Source: Succinatimonas hippei (GTDB taxonomy: Bacteria > Pseudomonadota > Gammaproteobacteria > Enterobacterales > Succinivibrionaceae). From it: a DNA stretch of 9,551 bases. The stretch covers positions 1 through 9,551 of the forward strand of contig SFGV01000070.1 in the NCBI GenBank assembly GCA_004557545.1. The letters run 5' to 3'. Each line of letters starts with the position of its first letter. The first letter of the stretch is position 1. A program made the translations under genes and the position numbers. Under the pieces are notes generated by a model that was given only the letters and a program-made list of their open reading frames with translations, was not told the origin of the DNA and searched no databases. Below are positions 5,579 through 9,551 of the stretch, one piece after another.

Positions 5579-6640
5579 ATGTTAGAAGCAATCAAATTCT
5601 ACCAGACCGGTTCCAACACCATCGGTAACCGTCTGCTCAACCCCTCGATGCGCACCATTCAGGCATCGGTTGATCGTCCCAATTCCCTGACCTCAGGCCA
5701 CAGAGCCTGCCAGGGCTGCGGCGAGGCTCTGGGCGCCCGTTACGCCCTTGACGCCGCGATGCGCGCAACCGGCGGCCAGCTGATGGTGGTAAACGCCACC
5801 GGCTGCCTCGAGGTTTTCTCAACCCCTTATCCTGAATCAGCGTGGCGTCTGCCCTGGATGCACTCTCTGTTCGGCAACGCCGCCGCTGTAGGATCAGGAC
5901 TTGCCGCAGCTGCCCAGATCCGCGCCCAGAAATCCGGTGACAAAGTCGCTCCTCGCGTGATCGCCATGGGCGGTGACGGTGGCACCACCGATATCGGTAT
6001 GGGCTGTCTCTCCGGCATGTTCGATCGCAACGACGATGTGCTATACATCTGCTTTGACAACGAAGCCTACATGAACACCGGTGTTCAGCGTTCATCCGCT
6101 ACCCCTCCTTCAGCCCGTACCGCCACCACCATGCCAATTGGTGAACACCCTGGCGCGGACTGGGGCAAAGGCAAGGACGTTCCTCTGATCGCCATGGCTC
6201 ACGGTATTCCTTATGTGGCTACCGCTACCGTCGCTGATCTGCGCGATCTTGAGGCGAAGGTTACCAAGGCCATGAGCTTCCACGGCGCCCGTTACATTCA
6301 GGTTCTCGTACCCTGCCCGCTCGGCTGGGGAACCGCCTCAAATGTGACCGTCACCGTTGCCCGTCTGGCGATGGAAACCGGCTTCTATCCTGTATACGAG
6401 GCTGAATACGGCAAGGTTACATCCGTGCGCAAGATCCGCTCCAAGCAGCCTGTGACCAACTACCTCAAGCTCCAGAGACGTTACGCGCATCTTTTAAAGA
6501 AGAATGCGGATCCGAACGTTGTCGCCCGTCTGCAGGCAATGTGCGATCAGAACATTAAAGACTTTGGTCTGCTCGGTGACGAGGAGCCTGAAGAAACTCC
6601 TACCGCCATTGTTGCCTACGAGCGTAGCCAGGCAGTCTAA
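5579..6640 (+). CDS. porB: 2-oxoacid:acceptor oxidoreductase, beta subunit (thiamine diphosphate and Fe-S)
   Basis: Beta subunit, 353 residues, carrying the thiamine diphosphate-binding domain and one [4Fe-4S] cluster. The four cysteines expected as cluster ligands are present: Cys44 and Cys47 (ACQGCGEALG), Cys76 (NATGCLEV) and Cys246 (VPCPLGW). Thiamine diphosphate/Mg binding is shown by GGDGGTTDIG (131-140) and the following FDNEAYMNTG (159-168), which is typical of PorB proteins. The N-terminal 35 residues and the charged C-terminal tail are variable extensions. It lies 21 bp after the alpha gene and has CGGAGGA 7 bases before ATG. All catalytic elements look intact. In the operon it pairs with the alpha subunit to form the active site and passes electrons to the ferredoxin part of the next gene product. 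Confidence 0.94.
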   Translation: MLEAIKFYQTGSNTIGNRLLNPSMRTIQASVDRPNSLTSGHRACQGCGEALGARYALDAAMRATGGQLMVVNATGCLEVFSTPYPESAWRLPWMHSLFGNAAAVGSGLAAAAQIRAQKSGDKVAPRVIAMGGDGGTTDIGMGCLSGMFDRNDDVLYICFDNEAYMNTGVQRSSATPPSARTATTMPIGEHPGADWGKGKDVPLIAMAHGIPYVATATVADLRDLEAKVTKAMSFHGARYIQVLVPCPLGWGTASNVTVTVARLAMETGFYPVYEAEYGKVTSVRKIRSKQPVTNYLKLQRRYAHLLKKNADPNVVARLQAMCDQNIKDFGLLGDEEPEETPTAIVAYERSQAV

Positions 6641-6658
6641 GAGAGGAGAAAGAATACT

Positions 6659-8287
6659 ATGTTACAAAAAGCTTTCGCCGTGACCCTTGATCCGTCAACC
6701 TCACTTGAGAACCATACCGGCTCATGGCGTACCCTTCGTCCTGTGAATGTCTTCAAGCTTCCGCCCTGCAACAAGCAGTGCCCGGCAGGCGAAAACATTC
6801 AGCAGTGGCTTTATTACGCGGGTCAGGGCGACTACGAGCAGGCCTGGCGCATCCTCACCGAGGAGAACCCGTTCCCTGCCTGCATGGGTCGTGTCTGCTA
6901 TCACACCTGTGAGGGCAAGTGCAACCGCGGACTGCTTGATGAGTCAGTCGGAATCAACTCGGTTGAGCGTTTCTTAGGCGACTACGCCCTGGAGCACAAC
7001 CTCGCTTTCAAGCGTCCTACCAGAGAATCAGGCAAAAAGGTTCTCATCATCGGCGCTGGTCCTGCCGGTCTATCTGCAGCTTACCATCTGCGCAGATTCG
7101 GCCACAGTGTCCACATCGTTGAGCAGGGCAAGGAAGCCGGCGGCATGATGCGTTACGGCATCCCGGTCTATCGTCTGCCGCGCGACATTCTTGACAAGGA
7201 GATCAAGCGCATCACCGATATGGGCGTCACCATTGAGTGCGGCCGTAAGGTTGAGGACATCGAGGCTGAGAAGGCCAAAGGCAAGTATGACGCCGTGATC
7301 TTAGGTCTTGGCGCCGGTATCTCCCAGAACACCGACATTCCTGAGGGTGATACCAACCACATTCTCAATGCTCTTAAGGTCTTAGGTCAGATTGAGACCA
7401 CCGGTGACATTAAGATCGCCCGCAAGGTCGCCGTTTACGGCGGCGGCAACACCGCGGTTGACGTTGCCCGCTCACTGCGCCGTTTCGGTGCTGAGCCTAT
7501 CATCGTCTATCGCCGTAACCGCGACAAGATGAGAGCCTCTGAGGAAGAAATGGCTGCCGCTGAGGCCGAGGGTGTACAGGTCAAATGGCTGTCCACCATC
7601 GCTGGCGCCAGCAAAGACTCCCTTAAGATCGAGAAGATGGTTCTCGATGAGAACGGTTCACCCAAGCCTACCGGCGAATACGAGGAGCTCCCCGCTGACG
7701 CCGTGGTACTGGCCTTAGGTCAGAACGTTGACCAGAGCGCCATCAGCAAGCTCAAGGATCTAAAGTTCGAGAAGGATTCAATCATTGTCAATCCTGAGAC
7801 TCTTGAGACCTCAGTCAAGGGGATCTTCGCGGCAGGCGACTGCGCCTCACGTGACAGAACCGTTACTCACGCCATCGGCATGGGCAAGAACGCTGCCCGC
7901 GCGGTCAACGCCTATCTCAAGGGCAAGGTCTACAAGAAGATGCCCAAGCATGAGGATGCCAAGTTTGAGGATATGCACCCCTGGTATTACTCAGAGGCTC
8001 CCAAGACCATGCGTCCAGAGCTTGAGATGGCCCGCCGTACCAGCACCTTTGACGAGGTTCAGCACGGTCTTACCGAGGAGAACGCGATCTTCGAGGCAAG
8101 ACGCTGCCTGTCATGCGGTAACTGCATGGAGTGCGACAACTGCTATGGCGTTTGCCCTGACAACGCGATCATCAAGCTCGGCCCGGGCAAGGGATACGAG
8201 TTCAACTATGATTACTGCAAGGGCTGCGGCGTTTGCGCGCAGGAATGCCCGTGCGGCCACATAGCGATGGTTCCTGAGAAGATCTAA
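6659..8287 (+). CDS. GltD-like FAD/NAD(P)H oxidoreductase fused to a 2[4Fe-4S] ferredoxin (delta-subunit fusion)
   Basis: This is a 542-residue electron-transfer subunit. Residues 1-125 resemble the Fe-S domain of glutamate synthase small subunits, with Cys37, Cys41, Cys75, Cys80, Cys84 and Cys88 (PPCNKQCPAG, CMGRVCYHTC). An FAD-binding fold starts at VLIIGAGPAGLSAAYHL (128-144), a NAD(P) fold has YGGGNTAVDVARSL (260-273) and VYRR (283-286), the latter usual in NADPH-type GltD proteins, and the second FAD motif is IFAAGDC (389-395). The C-terminus holds two ferredoxin motifs, C489xxC492xxC495xxxC499P and C520xxC523xxC526xxxC530P, plus an extra CxxC at 483/486. The ferredoxin part takes the place of a separate PorD, absent here. 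Together with the three preceding genes this suggests a 2-oxoacid:NAD(P) oxidoreductase, like the phenylglyoxylate enzyme, where the FAD and ferredoxin subunits are separate. The gene is 18 bp after porB with GAGGAG before ATG. Direction of flow in vivo is unknown. Confidence 0.9.
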   Translation: MLQKAFAVTLDPSTSLENHTGSWRTLRPVNVFKLPPCNKQCPAGENIQQWLYYAGQGDYEQAWRILTEENPFPACMGRVCYHTCEGKCNRGLLDESVGINSVERFLGDYALEHNLAFKRPTRESGKKVLIIGAGPAGLSAAYHLRRFGHSVHIVEQGKEAGGMMRYGIPVYRLPRDILDKEIKRITDMGVTIECGRKVEDIEAEKAKGKYDAVILGLGAGISQNTDIPEGDTNHILNALKVLGQIETTGDIKIARKVAVYGGGNTAVDVARSLRRFGAEPIIVYRRNRDKMRASEEEMAAAEAEGVQVKWLSTIAGASKDSLKIEKMVLDENGSPKPTGEYEELPADAVVLALGQNVDQSAISKLKDLKFEKDSIIVNPETLETSVKGIFAAGDCASRDRTVTHAIGMGKNAARAVNAYLKGKVYKKMPKHEDAKFEDMHPWYYSEAPKTMRPELEMARRTSTFDEVQHGLTEENAIFEARRCLSCGNCMECDNCYGVCPDNAIIKLGPGKGYEFNYDYCKGCGVCAQECPCGHIAMVPEKI

Positions 8288-8301
8288 TCTCACAAAATCA
8301 T

Positions 8302-8341
8302 AAACAGGGCGGAGGATTTTATCCCCCGCCCTTTTCTGTTT
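8302..8341 (+). terminator. Intrinsic terminator of the oxidoreductase operon
   Basis: GGGCGG (8307-8312) pairs with CCGCCC (8326-8331), extended inward after one mismatch by GG/CC, and is followed by TTTTCTGTTT. Outer arms AAACA (8302-8306) and TGTTT (8337-8341) can lengthen the stem. It lies 20 bases after the stop of the fusion gene. Confidence 0.85.
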
Positions 8342-8373
8342 ATAAGTTACCTGCTTATCTCACAGCACTGCAA

Positions 8374-8408
8374 GCGTTTTACGCCAGTATCTCCCTCAAA
8401 TGTTTGAG
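8374..8408 (+). promoter_or_regulatory. Palindromes upstream of kduI, candidate operator region
   Basis: GCGT-TTT-ACGC (8374-8384) and CTCAAA-TG-TTTGAG (8395-8408) are perfect small inverted repeats, 110-145 bases before the kduI start. Neither matches the KdgR or ExuR/UxuR consensus sequences as I know them. No strong -35/-10 pair was found in 8410-8510, so the kduI promoter remains unplaced. A role in control is inferred. Confidence 0.3.
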
Positions 8409-8519
8409 ATTAGCGCGCGATTTTCTTTGAAATGCGTGTCATCTCAGGTTTTGTTCCAGCCGCTTTAACTAAAATTACATCAATTATCTTTTACTAAAAA
8501 TATGGAGCAAACGTTTTAG

Positions 8520-9362
8520 ATGGATACCAGATATTCAACCAACCCTTCTGACTTTAAAACATATACCACACAGCAGATGCGCAAAGAGTTTTTAATTGAG
8601 AAGCTCTTTGTAGCTGATACCGTTCAAATCACCTATTCACATGTGGACAGAATGTGCGCCATCGGCGTAATGCCGGTTTCAAAGGCGGTAAATCTTGATG
8701 AGGGTATAGATGTCTGGCACAGCTTTGGGACTGACTATATTCTGGAGCGTCGTGAAGCCGGGATCTTCAATGTCGGAGGCAAAGGCAGGATCAAAGCTGA
8801 CGGCAAGGTGTACGAGATGGGCTACAAGGACTGCCTGTATCTTACCAAAGGCACCCGTGATGTGGTCTTTGAGAGCGAAAGCTCATCTGCCCCAGCCAAG
8901 TTCTACATAGCCTCGGTTCCGGCGCACATTGCCTTTGAGAATACCTATATCCCCATGTCAAAGGCCAATCATCGTCCCTGCGGTGATCCGAATACCGCCA
9001 ACGCGCGCACGATAAACCAGTTCATTCACCCTGATGTACTCAAAACCGCGCAGCTTTCAATGGGACTTACAGAGCTCAAACCGGGATCAGTCTGGAATAC
9101 CATGCCCTGCCACACCCACGAGCGCCGCATGGAGCTTTATTTCTACTTTGAGATCCCCGAAGGTCAGTGCGTATTTCACATGATGGGACAGCCTCAGGAA
9201 ACCAGACATATCATCATGCATAACGAGCAGGCGGTGATAGGTCCCTCCTGGTCAATCCACAGCGGCTGCGGTACCAGCAACTACACCTTCATCTGGGCAA
9301 TGGCAGGTGAAAACCAGGCATTTGACGATATGGACGAGATAGCAATAAAGGATCTGCTATAA
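8520..9362 (+). CDS. kduI: 5-keto-4-deoxyuronate isomerase (4-deoxy-L-threo-5-hexosulose-uronate ketol-isomerase)
   Basis: KduI (EC 5.3.1.17) converts 5-keto-4-deoxyuronate, made from unsaturated galacturonides, to 2,5-diketo-3-deoxygluconate in pectin and uronate breakdown; it is a cytoplasmic cupin with a catalytic zinc. The product is 280 residues against 278 in E. coli. The zinc ligands are all present: His198, His200 and Glu205 in NTMPCHTHERRMELYFYFE and His247 in PSWSIHSGCG, each shifted by two from the E. coli numbering. Long blocks such as VFHMMGQPQETRH and MHNEQAVI are unmistakable. The start is supported by MDTR matching the MDVR start of the E. coli protein, although GGAG lies rather far away (12 bases). 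A terminator on each side makes it a single-gene unit in this window; KduD and uptake genes, if present, lie elsewhere. Confidence 0.97.
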   Translation: MDTRYSTNPSDFKTYTTQQMRKEFLIEKLFVADTVQITYSHVDRMCAIGVMPVSKAVNLDEGIDVWHSFGTDYILERREAGIFNVGGKGRIKADGKVYEMGYKDCLYLTKGTRDVVFESESSSAPAKFYIASVPAHIAFENTYIPMSKANHRPCGDPNTANARTINQFIHPDVLKTAQLSMGLTELKPGSVWNTMPCHTHERRMELYFYFEIPEGQCVFHMMGQPQETRHIIMHNEQAVIGPSWSIHSGCGTSNYTFIWAMAGENQAFDDMDEIAIKDLL

Positions 9363-9388
9363 GCGGGCTTTTTACGTAAAAACTGTCC

Positions 9389-9414
9389 GGCCGGGCTCTG
9401 AGCCCGGCCTTTTT
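9389..9414 (+). terminator. Intrinsic terminator of kduI
   Basis: A perfect 9-bp GC-rich stem (GGCCGGGCT at 9389-9397 with AGCCCGGCC at 9401-9409) with loop CTG is followed directly by five T residues. It lies 26 bases after the kduI stop. Confidence 0.93.
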
Positions 9415-9440
9415 ATTGGCTGAGGGATGAATAGCGACAT

Positions 9441-9510
9441 TTAACTTATTACAAAACAAATAGTTAATTAATATCGTTTTCTATATCACAAGTTTTTTCA
9501 AAAAAAACTT
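9441..9510. repeat. AT-rich inverted repeats at the right edge
   Basis: TTAACT (9441-9446) and AGTTAA (9462-9467) are inverted with centres 21 bp apart. AAGTTTTTT (9490-9498) and AAAAAACTT (9502-9510) form a perfect 9-bp repeat with a 3-base loop. The A and T tracts may bend DNA or mark a promoter region of a gene just outside. No gene is visible from 9415 to the end; AAGGGG at 9546-9551 could be a Shine-Dalgarno for a plus-strand gene starting beyond the window. Confidence 0.35.
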
Positions 9511-9551
9511 AAGAAAGTTTCAATCTGGGCCGTTAATAAAATTGCAAGGGG

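Noticed and set aside
7785..8264. 159-codon plus-strand frame inside the FAD-ferredoxin fusion gene
   Set aside because: It is an out-of-frame shadow of a gene whose motifs continue unbroken; the product is an Arg/Ser/Ala-rich string with no recognisable domain.

Overview
The window looks like chromosomal DNA from an anaerobic or facultatively anaerobic gammaproteobacterium. It encodes a multi-subunit, oxygen-sensitive type of 2-oxoacid oxidoreductase beside proteobacterial-type genes: a periplasmic DsbA-family thiol protein, a BrxR/CapW-like WYL regulator, a ROK regulator and an enterobacterial-like KduI. The combination would fit a Succinivibrionaceae-type gut or rumen bacterium, but that placement is an inference from protein style and cannot be proven here.

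Left part (1-3324, all minus strand). At the left edge is the first 48 codons of a small single-pass membrane protein that runs out of the window. It is tightly linked to an upstream gene for a secreted DsbA/ScsC-like thioredoxin-fold protein (CGYC active site). A strong hairpin terminator separates that pair from a WYL-domain regulator of the BrxR/CapW type, which has its own recognisable promoter and an inverted repeat at the start site. After a 316-bp AT-rich gap comes a ROK-family regulator with an N-terminal helix-turn-helix and a degenerate kinase domain.

Centre (3325-8341). A 419-bp AT-rich divergent region separates the ROK gene from a four-gene plus-strand operon. It carries several inverted repeats, one lying across the likely -10 box of the operon. 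The operon encodes the gamma, alpha and beta subunits of a 2-oxoacid:acceptor oxidoreductase, then a 542-residue fusion of a GltD-like FAD/NAD(P)H oxidoreductase with a 2[4Fe-4S] ferredoxin. The ferredoxin tail replaces the separate delta subunit. The set therefore looks like a self-contained machine: oxidative decarboxylation of a 2-oxoacid to an acyl-CoA, with electrons passing through iron-sulfur clusters to FAD and NAD(P). Pyruvate is the most likely substrate, but a phenylglyoxylate-type or other 2-oxoacid specificity is not excluded. Spacings are short (1-bp overlap, 21 bp, 18 bp), every gene has a good Shine-Dalgarno, and codon use is strongly biased, which suggests high expression. A hairpin terminator closes the operon.

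Right part (8288-9551). A 232-bp gap with a small palindrome leads to kduI, the zinc-dependent isomerase of pectin/uronate breakdown, closed by a strong terminator. The last ~140 bases are AT-rich with A/T-tract inverted repeats and no visible gene; a Shine-Dalgarno-like AAGGGG sits at the very edge.

No RNA genes, CRISPR arrays, insertion sequences or integration sites were recognised. The points most worth following up are the self-contained POR-GltD-ferredoxin operon, its operator-like repeats facing the ROK gene, and the BrxR/CapW-like regulator with no defence genes in view.
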